From the NCBI GenBank assembly GCA_900073065.1, contig FJOG01000005.1, forward strand, positions 1,648,344 to 1,712,343: DNA of 64,000 nt, written 5' to 3'. The number at the start of each line of letters is the position of its first letter. Within the stretch, counting starts at the first letter, position 1. Both the position numbers and the translations under genes were made by a program. The DNA is from Phialocephala subalpina (Eukaryota > Ascomycota > Leotiomycetes > Helotiales > Mollisiaceae). Positions 1-11,234 of this stretch are shown here, in pieces. The notes beneath the pieces were generated by a model. That model was not told where the DNA came from. It did no database searches and saw only the letters and a program-made list of their open reading frames with translations.

Positions 1-157
1 CTTGGGATATTCGAAAGATAAGGTCATACCAGACCTTTCGCCAGTACTTTGTATTCTCAAGGTCGTTTATATGCTGCTGCTCCAGGAACTTATAGGAGTC
101 TCGCAGCTTGGCATTCTTTTCCTCCGCTGAATTTTTCTTGTTTGTAAAAGCGGCCAT
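1..157 (-). CDS. 5' end of a gene leaving the window; short charged N-terminus
   Basis: Reading the minus strand from an ATG at 157, an open frame runs to the window edge without a stop (52 codons). The peptide starts MAAFTNKKNSAEEKN and is rich in Lys/Glu, then has an aromatic patch (KYWRKVWYDLIF). It lies immediately downstream of, and on the same strand as, a coiled-coil family pseudogene (246-1357), so it could be another member of that family, but its diagnostic C-terminal domain would lie outside the window. I do not recognise it. The frame is supported only by openness and composition. Confidence 0.4.
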   Translation of the reverse strand, partial: MAAFTNKKNSAEEKNAKLRDSYKFLEQQHINDLENTKYWRKVWYDLIFRISQ

Positions 158-245
158 GATTTCCCGAGACATCTTTTGACTTTGTAATGTTGGCTTATCC
201 TATCGAGGTAATTAGATCTGGATTCGCATGTCTCCTATCATAGAG

Positions 246-1357
246 CTACTTCACAACATTGACGAATTGTTTATTATTCTGATTCTCCCACACAAAAGCC
301 GGATCCACACCATACTCGCGAGTGTAGTCCTGGGGATTGTTGCGCTTCCTCGGACAGATCTCTTGGTAGAGTATGCATCTGCGACTGGTTCTCCACCATG
401 GACGGCCTGATTACCAAGAACGAAGACCGCTTGGTCTCTGGAACGGCGTGGATGCTCGATGTCTTCAAATGCACGAGTTCTGATGCTGATACCAACATTC
501 AAAATGGATTGAACTTGGTTTTGCTAGGCCCCAATGGCACTCTCGAGCCTCTTCTGATCTTCCTCGTAGGAAGCAGTAGCTTCCTGGAGTTGTTTTTGGC
601 AAGCCAGGAGAGATTGTTCCAAGTCGATTCGTTCCTTTTCAACAGCATAAACGTCCCAGGATTGCTGATAGATTGAATCTTTCCAGCCCTTTGCTATCTG
701 CTTTTCTTCTGCCACTTGAGACTCCAGCTGCTGGATTCTGACCAGTTTACATTCATTTTGCATCTGTTGATCTCTGACCTCGTCCCGTTGATTTGCAATG
801 ATTCTCATCGAGGGTTGAATCCTGGATTCTTGCCCTTCGGCTTCTGTCCTAGAAGCATCTGCGCCTCGTCCAGTCTCCAATTGTTCTTCCATTTCCCTGA
901 TCTTAGTGGAGATTGTTGAAATTTGGCGCTCGGTAATCTCGAACTTGTCGAAAACTGCTGACTTTGTTGTATTTTCCTTGTCCACTTCAAGCTTTGAGTC
1001 TTCGACCTTGGCCCCTTGCTCAGCAACCTGCATCCGTGCGAACGAAAGGAGCATCCATGTAGGTTTGGAAGGTCCATCGGGGCAAACAACACATTTGCGT
1101 AGTATCTCCAGGCTCTCACACCCAGCCTCAAGATCGTCAAGCTGAACCTTCTGATCAAAAAGGTTTGCTTGGACTACTCGTAGCTTTTCTTGCGCTAGAT
1201 TAAAAGTATCATCCGTCTTGACATAATCGACAGAAAGAGTATCCCGTTCTTCCTCCTTCTCTTTCATCAACTTTCTCTTCGCCTCGACATCATCGCACAA
1301 ATCTAAGACGGGCTTCATCCGAATTCCGGCTACGTCGAGGTCCTCAAACGGCGCCAT
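246..1357 (-). pseudogene. Coiled-coil/GNxAxH family member, broken by a stop codon and a frameshift
   Basis: An ORF from ATG 1357 encodes about 277 residues of heptad-rich coiled coil, then meets TAG at 526-524. The same frame continues open beyond the stop and encodes the family's C-terminal domain (VGISIRTRAFEDI, then VLGNQAVHGGEPVADA). Near 374-376 the homology moves to another frame (YQEICPRKRNN, then YGVDPAFVWEN) and ends at TAG 248-246. The second piece aligns with the intact paralogue at 4415-5705 (YLEICPCKR, YGVPAEVIWE), so one base appears to be missing. No intron of normal size explains either lesion. A CAG-to-TAG change would fit RIP-type mutation. An assembly error is the alternative. 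Function of the family is unknown. Confidence 0.7.
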
Positions 1358-2188
1358 GGCGTCGAATTTGAAGTTATTAGCGTGGTTGGTGTTGAAAGCG
1401 GTGTTTCTGTTGTACTGGATGAGTCTAAAGCTGTCAGCCTGTGAGCAAAGATGAGTGGAAAGGAATCAGAAAATGAGATCAAGACCAAACCGAACTAACG
1501 CTCCTTAGTCTTCAGAGATCGGTATTACGACGAGGCACCTCCAGGTGGGAGTTTTTGAGCCTGATGAGATGTTGAAATACGCAAACTTTTACGGGTACTG
1601 AGGAGGAAAGAGTTGCGGAGTGATGATCGTTGGAGACTGGATGGTGAGTCTGCTAGGAACTTTCTAGCCAATATCAAACAAGCTAGTGCGTGTTTTACTC
1701 CGAGGTATTGTATCAAGCAGGTGTGTGGTCGGAAATGCGCTGCTCCATGGATGAATTGAAGTTGAGAAAGTTGACAAGGGTCGAGAAAATGTGGCAGGGC
1801 AATTCGAAATCTCAATGTCCCACTTCAGGATCCCACAACGGCGCTAGAAAGCGTGGCTCAAGATCCTGGAATGTTGTTCAGTCGGTAGTGTATCCTACTG
1901 CCAGATTCATTTTTCAGATATCCATGGAAGTGTTCTCTCTTACATACCACTTATCACGGGGATGATAGGTAATTATGCTATGATTTAATGAGAAAAACAG
2001 GTCACCATCTAGCTACGCCAGTTTCGGTATCACACTGTTAAAGACAATCACTAAGAAGATCTGTGGAAAAATATCTGGTAGAGAAACTCTTCATTTTCTA
2101 TAGTATAAGCATCCAAACTCTGCACCATCGACCGAGCGAGCCATAGCCAGCAATTCTTTGATGACAGGCAGAGCATCCCATCCCCAAC
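1358..2188. other. Intergenic, no gene seen
   Basis: About 0.8 kb between two same-strand family members. It should contain the promoter of the pseudogene and the 3' end of the 2189-3424 gene. Short ORFs here lack family similarity and good codon usage; I see nothing else. Confidence 0.5.
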
Positions 2189-3424
2189 TCACCTCTTTCT
2201 CATTTCAGCATTATGGATGGCTAGCCCTTCCTCGTGGAGAACTTTCAACTTCTCGTACAGCTGCTTTCCTTGACCCTCGAAGTATGTGTTGAGAGAAGCC
2301 GTTGAAGGTCTACGACCCCGAATATGGTGCTCAAGCTCTGGCGTCAAGTCTCTATGGAAATCTGCGCAGCGGGTTTCTCCAAGGCCAACATATTCCTTCA
2401 TGCTGCCACGCCAACTCAGAATGTCCATGAGTTTCTGACAGTCCCGAAGCTCCCAGACAATATCCGGCTCCAGGAAGTACAATCTGGTGAACGAGACGAT
2501 ATTTGTAGACTTCCTGAAACCTAGATTCTCCACCATATCTTGAAAGACAGCAGCATCCGCGGCAGCCGCGCCGTAATGAGAAGCTACATTTCCCAATTCA
2601 ATGACTGCCTGACTCTGTGCACTTCCGCGAACGCCCTTAGCTCGCTCAAGCTTTCGACCCCGGATATTGAAGCCCACAGTAGCAAGTGGAAGTAGGTCCT
2701 TGTGCTGGTTAACAAGCTTTTGCTTCATCAGCTTGACCGCCATCTTCTCTGCCTCCTGTTCAGTTCGTAATTTGGCAATTGTCGAAGCTTGTGTGGTGAT
2801 AGTGCTGCTTGCGTGATTCGGTATGTTAACATGGCTACCACCCGTATTCACAAGATGTTCATTCCAATTCTTGGCCCAAGTCTCCTTCGCAATTCGCAAA
2901 TCATCTCTGAGAAGGCCGACCCGTAGAGAGGACTTGGATAGAAGTCTCTTCTTTTCCTCCAGCACCGACATCTTGCCTTCCAGTTGTTCCTGCAAATCCT
3001 TGCACTCCAAACTTTGCTGTGCGATCGAGAGCTTCTCCTCAAGCAATGCTGCCTTATCTTTCGTTTCCTGGATTAAGAGTTGCATTGCCGGGATGTCCTC
3101 TTTCCGAAGATCCGTGTTGAGCATTAAGTTACATCGGAGCCATCCCGGGTTGTTTGAGGCGACATTGTGCCTGAGCCGCCATTCGGAACCTCTAGCATAG
3201 TAGTCCTGCTTCTGCAAACGAATCTTTTCCTTCAAGTCTTCGATATTCTTTCTGGTATCCTCCACACTATCGATCAAACCGGCAACAGCACTGTTTTCGG
3301 AAGCTAAGGTAGCCTCAACTTGCTCGACCTCTTTCTTCTTGTGGATGGCGTCTTCGAAGAACTTGAGCTTCTGCTTCTGCCTCTCGTATTCCGCCTCAAA
3401 ATCCTCGTCCGAAGGCATGAACAT
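2189..3424 (-). CDS. Coiled-coil protein with C-terminal GNxAxH family domain (411 aa)
   Basis: An intact single-exon ORF of 411 residues. Residues about 5-190 are strongly helical and charged (several blocks of K/E/Q heptads), followed by a Ser/Thr/Asn linker (around residues 195-215), a second helical stretch, and the family domain at about 245-330: FNIRGRKLERAKG, then VIELGNVASHYGAAAADAAVF. A basic C-terminal tail ends in EMRKR. A second in-frame Met lies two codons after the first; I take the first. No signal peptide or membrane segment is visible. It has same-strand family neighbours on both sides. Function unknown; the coiled coil suggests oligomerisation. Confidence 0.75.
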   Translation of the reverse strand: MFMPSDEDFEAEYERQKQKLKFFEDAIHKKKEVEQVEATLASENSAVAGLIDSVEDTRKNIEDLKEKIRLQKQDYYARGSEWRLRHNVASNNPGWLRCNLMLNTDLRKEDIPAMQLLIQETKDKAALLEEKLSIAQQSLECKDLQEQLEGKMSVLEEKKRLLSKSSLRVGLLRDDLRIAKETWAKNWNEHLVNTGGSHVNIPNHASSTITTQASTIAKLRTEQEAEKMAVKLMKQKLVNQHKDLLPLATVGFNIRGRKLERAKGVRGSAQSQAVIELGNVASHYGAAAADAAVFQDMVENLGFRKSTNIVSFTRLYFLEPDIVWELRDCQKLMDILSWRGSMKEYVGLGETRCADFHRDLTPELEHHIRGRRPSTASLNTYFEGQGKQLYEKLKVLHEEGLAIHNAEMRKR

Positions 3425-4414
3425 GGTGGGAAGGAACTTCAGGCTCTTTACGGGAAGTTGGATGACAACTGTTACAAAGATATATCAGTCGGGGCACAAA
3501 TGAATGCGGTGACAAGAGTTCAATGGAGAGAAAACGTAGACCTGACGATGGCGACCCCGATGAAAGTGAAGAGAGACGCGTAACACCGCAACAGCGATCT
3601 CCTCCAGAAGTTCATTCTCCGAAGGGTTTCGAAGGAAAGCTCAGAGGGAAGTCCACTTACGAAAGATTGGTATGATATAGCTTCGTGCCTCACGCGTCTG
3701 CAGGCCTTGCTTGTGGAAGATCGTCCGTTGTGGAAGAAAAGGGTTGGGTTGATCGCATGTTCAAGTTCGAGCTGGTATTCGAGGTCGAAAGATCAAACTT
3801 AAAATGCGAAGGGTGAAGGTGGATTGGTCAAGAATGGAGGGAAGAGTTCAGGAGGAAAATATATCGGTACTGAATGGTGGAGAGGCGTCGGGATTGAAGG
3901 GTCGGGGTGGAAGCTGAGGTTAAAAGATCGAATCTAGGCTGAAGGAGGAAGGCAGACCAGGATGTTCAAAGACTCTTCGGACTACAGCCGCCTCTCTATT
4001 GCCCGTTACCGAGAGTTACTTTGGTCCAAAGATGACGCCGACAAACGTGAAACTTCACTTTCAGCTAATCAGTAGCTTGCAGTGTTCGGTTGTGTCGTCG
4101 AACACTATTGCAATTTAGAAATGAGATGACCGAGAGGAACATCAGGGAGTGTTTGAAATTCAAAGGAGCAATTCAGTCACGATAGAATTTTGGCAAGAAG
4201 AGTTCGGGAAGAGTCATGTATGTTCTACGGCAAAGCAAGCAGATACATCTCTTCGTGAGAAAAGCAAAAGCATATCACCCATCGAAGAGCAACCCATTCC
4301 CATGTAGACACCACAATCCCAATTATCCATCCATTTCCCGGATGAAGATCTCCAAGAACATTAATGAATGCTCATCAGAGATATCAACACAATGGAGGCT
4401 TCGGTATCCCTCAA
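3425..4414. other. Intergenic, no gene seen
   Basis: About 1 kb upstream of the 2189-3424 gene and downstream of the 4415-5705 gene. Short ORFs at 4216-4609 are antisense shadows of the 3' exon of the neighbour or have no recognisable content. Confidence 0.5.
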
Positions 4415-5705
4415 TTAAGAGCGGTTGTTGGTGCGGCGGTCGCGAGCACCCAAGTTGTCTGTGGCGAAAGCCTTTTGACGCTCCTTCTTGACAAGTTCGT
4501 AGGTCTTGACGAGCTCGGGATCCTTGTTAACATCGGCATCACAAGTAAGCTCGAAGCTTGGATACATCTTGTCGAGAAGCTTATCGAGAGCTGGCTTGAG
4601 CGACTCTGACTTATAAGCCCGAGCCAAGGTAACCATATCTTGCTTCCAGCTATTTGAGAAGTCAGCAACCGTCGCACAGAAGGAAAAAATTTAAGACATA
4701 CCCAATCAAGTTGGTGAAGATGGTGAAGTGACGCTTCTCCCAAATAACCTCGGCCGGAACACCATAAAAGAGCTCGAACTCATCATAAAGGACACGCTTG
4801 CAGGGGCAAATCTCCAGATACATGACAGCATCGGCAACGACTTTTGAGTATCGGTAGCACTCCAAACCCTCATTGACGATGGCCTGATCCATTCTGTAGC
4901 CGGCCTTTGACTTGTATGCCATAAACTCGAGGTTTCGGGAACGGATACCGTGTCCAACCCAATACAGCGGCTTCATATGATCGATCTGCTCCTTCAAGGC
5001 TTGAACCTGGGGACTATCACCATTGGTCTCGACTGTAGCACCAAGCGCAGAGCCAGTACCGAAGCCAGCTGTATACTTCTCGTCAAAGTCAGACTTGGCC
5101 GTCGCAACATCCTTGTTCAACTCGCTCAACTTTTGCTTGAGAGCATCAACCTCGACTTGGGCATCGACAAGCTTGGTGTTGCAGCCTGCCTTCTTGGCAA
5201 TATGTTCCTTGATCTCCAACTCGGCTTCCATGACTTCAATCTCCTTTTCGACCATCGTGGACTTCATCTTCATAATCTCCAATTCGGCCTTGCGAAGGTT
5301 GACTTTGTCTCCGTCATCCTTGCTGAGATGGACTGCCAAAACATGATTCTGCTTCATACCCTCAGCTTCACGCAGGCCGCCCTCCATGACTTCGTACTCC
5401 TTCTTCAGCTCGGCAAGCTTGACTTCCAAGGCCTTGAGCTCATAATCGCTCTCGCCCTCCAATTCTTGGACAACCGCCAGCTTCTTCTCGAGAGTCTTGG
5501 AGAGTGTGTAGATCTCGGCTTCCTTAGTGGCTATCTCAAGCTCTGCTCTGACTTTCTCAACCTTGTTGTGAGGATTGATCGTGACTTGTGCCTGCTTGTC
5601 GTCGATCTTGGTAGGGGTCACGTAGAAAGATTGAGGAGATTCGGGACAGAGGGAAAGAACAGTGCTCGGAGTTGCCGGGGCAACGATCTCAGTGGTTGTA
5701 GACAT
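4415..5705 (-). CDS. Coiled-coil protein with GNxAxH family domain, two exons (412 aa)
   Basis: Exon 1 is 5705-4702 and exon 2 is 4649-4415, joined across a 52-nt intron (GTATGT donor, TGCTGAC branch, AATAG acceptor) that keeps the frame at NLI-G-WKQDM. Residues about 45-230 form a long coiled coil. The family domain follows (HGIRSRNLEFMA, then NEGLECYRYSKVVADAVMY, then FYGVPAEVIWEKR). Here the usual GN-x-A-x-H signature has drifted to EGLECY while the surrounding VADA is kept. A 75-residue C-terminal helical extension contains LKPALDKLLDKMYP, which is also found in the copy at 7419-8675. No signal peptide. Function unknown. Confidence 0.8.
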
Positions 5706-7418
5706 GATTCGATGTATTTCCGTGAAGATACCGTCAGCTGAATGGGTCAGCTTTGGAACAGTTTGAAGGTGCTTTCGAGGAACTTACAAACACGGATTTC
5801 GTCGTCGAGGATTGAGAGTATGAGTCGTCTTCGATTTGGGTAGCTTCTCGAAAGTGCCAAGGGCCTGTTCAAGATGCGACCCAAGGTTTGCTGCAGATCG
5901 CGGTCAATAAACAAAGACATCTTTGCCGGAGGTGATGTGTTGTGCAAGGATGAAGGAGTTGAACTCACAGACAGAACAATTTATGGACAAGAAAAGCGGA
6001 TCCAAAGCGAGGATCTAGTCGACGACTTCGTTAAGCGCCGCTGCACTTCTCTTGGCCACTCTACATGTGTCAGTGAAGTTTATTAAAATTTGTGTTGATC
6101 TAGACGCGTCAGGAAACCTACCAAGGATGGAGTGAAGGTGTTCAGAGGTGTTCAGTTGTGGCGAAGGCTTCTCAAACAGCTGTGGTGAAGCTGCGACAAG
6201 TACAAACACAAGACACCAACGCGTAGACGTTGCAATCTCGAGTTTCAGAGGTTGGTGATTCTTGAAGTGGCGTTGTCGTGGAGAGGAAGATTGAAGAAAG
6301 ATCGGAGGTGCGTCGACGTTCTAAGAACGCTCGGCAATTTCACGCTAGTAGTGAGGACTGACTACTGAAAGAGATGACCCTCGACAGTGAGAGCACATGA
6401 CACCCAAGAGACTGGCTCCTTGAGACTTGGAACATTTTAATTCCACTGCAATACATTTTACAAGTCAGGTAGGAACTATTTGATGCCCTTGAACTGAGTT
6501 CCTGATGGCTCCACTTCTGCACTCTTTTCTGGCTTCTTCAACATCAGGACCAGGAAATATCTGGTAGTAGGTCAAGTGCGAAGACAGTCTTATGGAATGT
6601 AGTATCAGACCTCGTTCGAGAGAAGGTCACTTAGATATGCAATTCAAGTGCAAGAATGAAAGCGTAGCAGGATTCCCTCACAATCAGGCTAATTGAGCAA
6701 CATTCAGTCTTCTCCTATGCCTCCACATCAGCCGTTTAAATTTGTGCTGTTCTCCTATCAGTTCCTTATAGATAGCTTGACCCCGAATACCCGAGTCTGG
6801 GACAGCAAATTTCCCGTTGAAAAGTCCTCTATCATTCCAGAGGTTCGATGAGAATCTGTTCCCCTCTTAGGAGTTGCCATATGTTGCTGTGCACTCTTAT
6901 ATCTCCAGCAAATGTTCATTCGAGATCAAACCTAGGGATGGGACTCGGAGGTTGCTTGATTGTTGAAAGTAAACCCACAATTTCGATTCGCAAAATCAAA
7001 GAAGAAGATTTGTGTATCAAGGTACATTATCATTTTAAGCAGTTACTCAAGCTTTTGGGATCTCGAATGCAAAGCTTTAGATGGAGTTTTTGCAAGGTAC
7101 TAGGGAGAACACGGCTTATTGTCATCTTGCTTCCACTTCACACTGTCGAGAAATCAAAAATAAATCAGCTAACAGCAAGTTTTCATTTCAACACGGCAGC
7201 GGCAGGGGCAGCAAAAGCAATGCAAAGCCGAGAGACCTTGGCACGAAAGGGACATGGTACGACAGTTGTAACCTGTCGTGATCCTTGTTATCTGCCTTTC
7301 CCTAACACATCAAACTAGAGCAACGCATCAAGCCTCAAACCATATATCCCAGCACTTATTTCAGCAGAATTGATCCCACATGACCTCTCTCCTCATGCTC
7401 TCGTAACAATTGTACGCA
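5706..7418. other. 1.7-kb intergenic region, no supported gene
   Basis: Contains the promoter and probable 5' UTR of the 4415-5705 gene. An ORF at 6848-7318 (+) has no recognisable domain and unlikely composition. On the minus strand around 6450-6640 there is an open stretch of about 50 codons with protein-like composition but no start, splice support or homology I can name. Confidence 0.4.
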
Positions 7419-8675
7419 TCACTCCAATAACTTCGGGTAATGCCGATTTGTGCTGCTCAATTTAACCTCAGCCAGCCTATGGCCAGCGACTTCAGCTCTC
7501 ATGCCCTCCACGTTATGTACTCGGAAGGCCCAAAGAGCCTCTGAATCCTTCTCGACATCCATATCTGATCGGTACCAGCGCAGGGGATAGATTTTTGCGA
7601 TCAAACTCTTCAATCGAGCCAAAATCACGTCTGCCTTGCTCGGATCAATTGATCCCCCCTCTTTGTATTGCTTCAAGTTGCATTGTATATGAAGCAGGCG
7701 GGTGATTGTTCCAAGGTTTCGGTGACGAAGGACAAATTGGGTGGGATACCATGAGCTTCTTCGTACCAGCGAGATTGGTCCTCAGACTCCTCCACACGTT
7801 GACCATACTCATATAAAATAAGGGCGGCATTAGCAGCAGGTTGGCCATCGTGAACTGTACAATGACAGAAGCTTCTCGGTTGATCATATGCATCCGGTAG
7901 AGTATGGCCGGTGCGACGAAATAACTCTTCGTTCAACTTCCAGAAACGAACACTCCAACCAGCACCAGCCAGGGACTCGTGTTCCATTTTGTAATCGTGA
8001 AATTCCTTCGTCAATTGTCGGAGGCGTTCTTTCTTGTCGCGGATGCGATCACGAGCAAGACTGCGATGATATAGCAGCTCCTCGGGTTTTGCTAGGATGG
8101 TATCCGACGCAGACTGGACGATGTTCGAGAGTGTATTTATCTCGACTGCTTGTGATTCAATAGTAGCGCGGAGCTTTTCGACTTCAAAAACGGCAGGCGG
8201 TAAAGTCGACGGAAGGGATTTGCCCTTGAACTGCTAAATTCACCCGCTGAATCTCGAACTGAGCCTTTTCCGGCTGGCTCTGCGGCCCTTTGATGTCCGA
8301 ATCCGGTTCTGAATTCTCAGAGTCCATGTCCGCAAGCACTTCGGAGGTAGAATCGACATTTTCTGAGAGCTCATCGATCTTCTCAAGTTGAGATCCGACC
8401 TCGGAACAAGAACCTTCGACTTGAGCATCGACCTCGAGAGGAGAAGAGTCTACAGAATCAGGATTCGTAGAATCGGGGGTCGCGCAGAATCCCATCCTGC
8501 AGAATGTCTCGTTGTTCCATTCGAGGATTTCGTCCTTATATTCGATGGTAGCCTTCAGGCCATTGATCTTCACCTAAACAAGCATCAGCATTCGTGACGA
8601 GTTGTGGAGGGCTGGTGCGCATACCATCAACCACCGAATTACACCCTCAAGAAAGATCTCTTGAGCTGGCTGCAT
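7419..8675 (-). pseudogene. Divergent coiled-coil/GNxAxH family member, probably frameshifted
   Basis: Reading down the minus strand: exon 1 is 8675-8625 (17 codons), then a 51-nt intron (8624-8574, GTATGC donor, TTTAG acceptor), exon 2 8573-8244 (acidic and Ser-rich), a probable 70-nt intron 8243-8174, then a third coding block from 8173. That block encodes coiled coil and the family domain (GWSVRFWKLNEELF, then DGQPAANAALILYEYG, then AHGIPPNLSF). Near 7718-7724 homology passes to another frame (NLGTITRLLHIQ, then KEGGSIDPSKADVILARL, KSLIAKIYP) and ends at 7419. The last part matches the C-terminal extension of the 4415-5705 protein. No convincing intron bridges the last frame change, so a one-base indel is likely. 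The second intron is also uncertain. Confidence 0.5.
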
Positions 8676-9034
8676 TGTAATTCACGAACGACTCGAATGC
8701 TCGTTTGTCCGACAGATTATGCGCGTTGAAATTGATATCGGTGTTGACACGTTTTGACTGTTCGACGCAGAATTGGTGTTGATAGAGAACGAATATGGAG
8801 GGAATTGAGTGCGAGGCTCCACGCGGGTTTGCCCCACTCCCCGCTCCCCACACTTGTCCGTGATATCGCCATGATGATGAGCCAGTGCCTCAAAGATGAG
8901 ATGTTGTGGTCATTCATCTGAAAGTCAATATCATACCGTGCGTGTTCAAAAGCGACTGACTTGCCTACTCCACGCTAGGGCGCTGTTCGGCAATTCCGAC
9001 TCACTTCTTCCCTAACACCTTATAGATTTAAATA
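8676..9034. promoter_or_regulatory. Intergenic region upstream of the 7419-8675 gene and the small spliced ORF
   Basis: About 360 bp between a minus-strand family gene and a plus-strand small ORF, so it is a candidate bidirectional promoter. No consensus element stands out apart from a short TATA-like AT stretch just before 9035. Confidence 0.3.
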
Positions 9035-9162
9035 ATGAAAACCCTACGTCCTAGTCGACAGGTAAGTGTACATCCAAGAACTTTAAACGCACAACTAACG
9101 AAAAACAGAACCACCCAATGGGGCTGGGTGAGGACGACTACCGGAACCGGGCCAGGACCTAG
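9035..9162 (+). CDS. Candidate small spliced ORF (26 aa)
   Basis: ATG at 9035 opens nine codons, followed by a textbook fungal intron (9062-9108, 47 nt: GTAAGT donor, ACTAAC branch, CAG acceptor). The frame continues for 17 codons to TAG at 9160-9162. The predicted peptide is MKTLRPSRQ joined to NHPMGLGEDDYRNRART. The intron signals are unusually good and the frame is kept across it, but the peptide is short and unknown. It may instead be a spliced non-coding transcript or the 5' part of an RNA with a downstream function. Confidence 0.3.
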
Positions 9163-10194
9163 GACCATGGATGGCCGTCGACTTGAAATAAAACTATCCA
9201 GGGGTTTTTTCTAAGATGCCTGGGCACCGCGACGCGCCAGGGTCGGAGTTTTTTGTAAGTTGTAATATTTTTTGGGTCAAATTTTTCTTTTGTTGTTCAG
9301 AGTAACGGATTTTTTGGAGATTGCGCTCAGGGGCCGATCTCGCTTGAGCATATGACCTCGTCTAATTTCGTTAAACGTTCGAATGCAGGAGCAATGCGCA
9401 CACATTGAAGACGATCCAAAGGGTGATGGGTGCTTGAAATCATTCCCGGCGTTTATTCAGTCGGGCCTTGGACTGGGCCGGCGGAGTACGTCTGAATTTC
9501 CTTTTTCTAGAACAGAAGTTCAGGGATCGCAGAGGATCAAATACGACGGAGGGTCCAGGTGTGTCGACTTGCTCTAAAGGAGGAGCTTGCACAAATCAAT
9601 TTGAACAATCACGCCTACGCTGAAATTGGAGAGCGAACAGGGCGATTGCACTTTCAACCAATTGATGAGTAGGACGCGACTCAAAAGGTGCAACAAAGCC
9701 CAGAGCACGGCTCCAGCCTAAGAAGCTCCATTGAAGACTAGCAGCAAGCAACTGAACGTCCAAACGATTACATTCTCAAGCGAAGATGATCCGAGACAAT
9801 TCTCTTCCATCACATTTAGATAATCGCTCAATGGAAAAAAAGATGCAGAATTTCTAGTTCTTTTGGCCCCCATTAGCGAGCCGCGTGCGTATGCATGTGG
9901 CACACTCTGCCTCGATGCAATTCTCAGAGTATCTCGTTATCAGCACTTACACTTCTAGACCGCATCCTAGCCCTGGCTTTGCTGACATTAGCTAGCCTCA
10001 CTAAGATACAACCCATGAACACTAAATCCTAAAAAGCGGGATCGCGATCAAAATCAAGGAAAGGTTGCAGTTTCGAGGTAGGGCTGACTGGGTTCGTCCC
10101 GAGAACGAGAACACCAAGGAACAGAGACGGCTGGCTAGCCTCGTCAATGCGTGGACAAGATGGAGTGGCAATTGTATCTATGATCTCCTCAGAT
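9163..10194. other. Intergenic, no gene seen
   Basis: About 1 kb between the small ORF and the cupin promoter. Short ORFs at 9383-9577 (+) and 9718-9903 (-) have no domain, splice or context support. Confidence 0.5.
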
Positions 10195-10200
10195 TATAAA
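10195..10200 (+). promoter_or_regulatory. TATA box of the cupin gene
   Basis: TATAAA lies 108 bp upstream of the cupin ATG at 10308 and is followed by a C/T-rich stretch (about 10220-10250) typical of a fungal transcription start. Position and sequence fit; not proven. Confidence 0.5.
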
Positions 10201-10307
10201 GAGGGCGAGAAGCTACTCCTCAGTTCAGCCCTCTACTGCTCATCTCACGACTTCATCGGACAGTCTCGAGCCTTTTTCAAACCTTCAACGAAAATCTACA
10301 AGAGCAA

Positions 10308-11060
10308 ATGCACAGCATACTTCTGAACATTGGGCTTCTCAGCCTTGCTTCTTTGAGCTTTGGTGCAACAATCCATCTCGAGTCTCGTTCATCAGTCAAC
10401 ACAACAAACCCAGCATACAACAAAACATTAACAGATGAGCTCGAATTGGCACCGACGTCGGCCGACAGATTCACGATCCTAAAGAATCAAGGCCCAGCAG
10501 ATGCATACTTCAAGTACAACTTCAACTTGGCCGTAAACTCAAGCCCTGGTGGAGGTACTGGCCGTGGTGGATCTGGTGTTCTTGCCAATCGAAAGAACTT
10601 CCCGGCCCTCATCAACCTTGGAGTTGCTGCTTCTGTTGGATTCTTGAATCCTTGCGGCATGAACACCCCTCATACGCATCCAAGAGCCACCGAATTTTTG
10701 ATCATTGCCTCGGGAGGTAATGTCAAAACTGGTTTCATTCAGGAGGAGGGCGAGAATACCGAGCTCACGACCACCTTGGATCAATATGAGGGTGCCATCT
10801 TCCCAATGGGCAGCATCCACTACGAATTCAACGACAGTTGTGCGCCAGCGGTGTTCATAACAGCATTCAGCAGTGACGATCCAGGCTTGAGTCGTACTGC
10901 ACAGAACTTCTTTGGACTGAATCCAGACATCGTGGATGCTGATCCGGGGTTCCCAAGTTTCTTAGATCATACCAACATTGCACGGTTTGCTGCAACAATT
11001 CCACCTGCATTTGCTCTTGGTGCAAACTCGTGCTTGGATCGTTGTGGAATCAAGTACTAG
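10308..11060 (+). CDS. Secreted germin-like/spherulin-type cupin (250 aa)
   Basis: Single exon. Residues 1-19 form a signal peptide (hydrophobic core SILLNIGLLSLASLSF, likely cleavage near FGA). The cupin fold carries both germin boxes: box 1 HTHPRATEF gives metal ligands H122, H124 and E129, and box 2 PMGSIHYEFN gives H171. A Gly-rich loop (GGGTGRGGSG, about residues 81-90) precedes the barrel, and Cys residues near the C-terminus may form a disulphide. Such proteins bind Mn or another divalent metal and are found in the fungal wall or secretome; some have oxalate oxidase or superoxide dismutase activity, but this one cannot be assigned an activity from sequence. The gene has a good TATA box. 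It is convergent with HIS6. Confidence 0.9.
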   Translation: MHSILLNIGLLSLASLSFGATIHLESRSSVNTTNPAYNKTLTDELELAPTSADRFTILKNQGPADAYFKYNFNLAVNSSPGGGTGRGGSGVLANRKNFPALINLGVAASVGFLNPCGMNTPHTHPRATEFLIIASGGNVKTGFIQEEGENTELTTTLDQYEGAIFPMGSIHYEFNDSCAPAVFITAFSSDDPGLSRTAQNFFGLNPDIVDADPGFPSFLDHTNIARFAATIPPAFALGANSCLDRCGIKY

Positions 11061-11234
11061 GATGGGTTAGCAATGTATGTGGATATAGTGGGAACAATGA
11101 AGTCATGATCAGCATGCACCTCGCTCCTTCCTCACTCCCTCGAATGTTTACATCTAATGGCTCTCACGCATGCTTCAAATTCCCAAGAACAGGCATCACT
11201 ACGGGGCAACTAAGTATCAGTAGGCAAAATCTTG

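Noticed and set aside
4950..5741. 263-codon plus-strand ORF
   Set aside because: Antisense shadow of the coiled-coil gene at 4415-5705; Leu-rich because the sense strand is Lys/Glu-rich.
6848..7318. 156-codon plus-strand ORF
   Set aside because: No recognisable domain or splice context; mixed composition.
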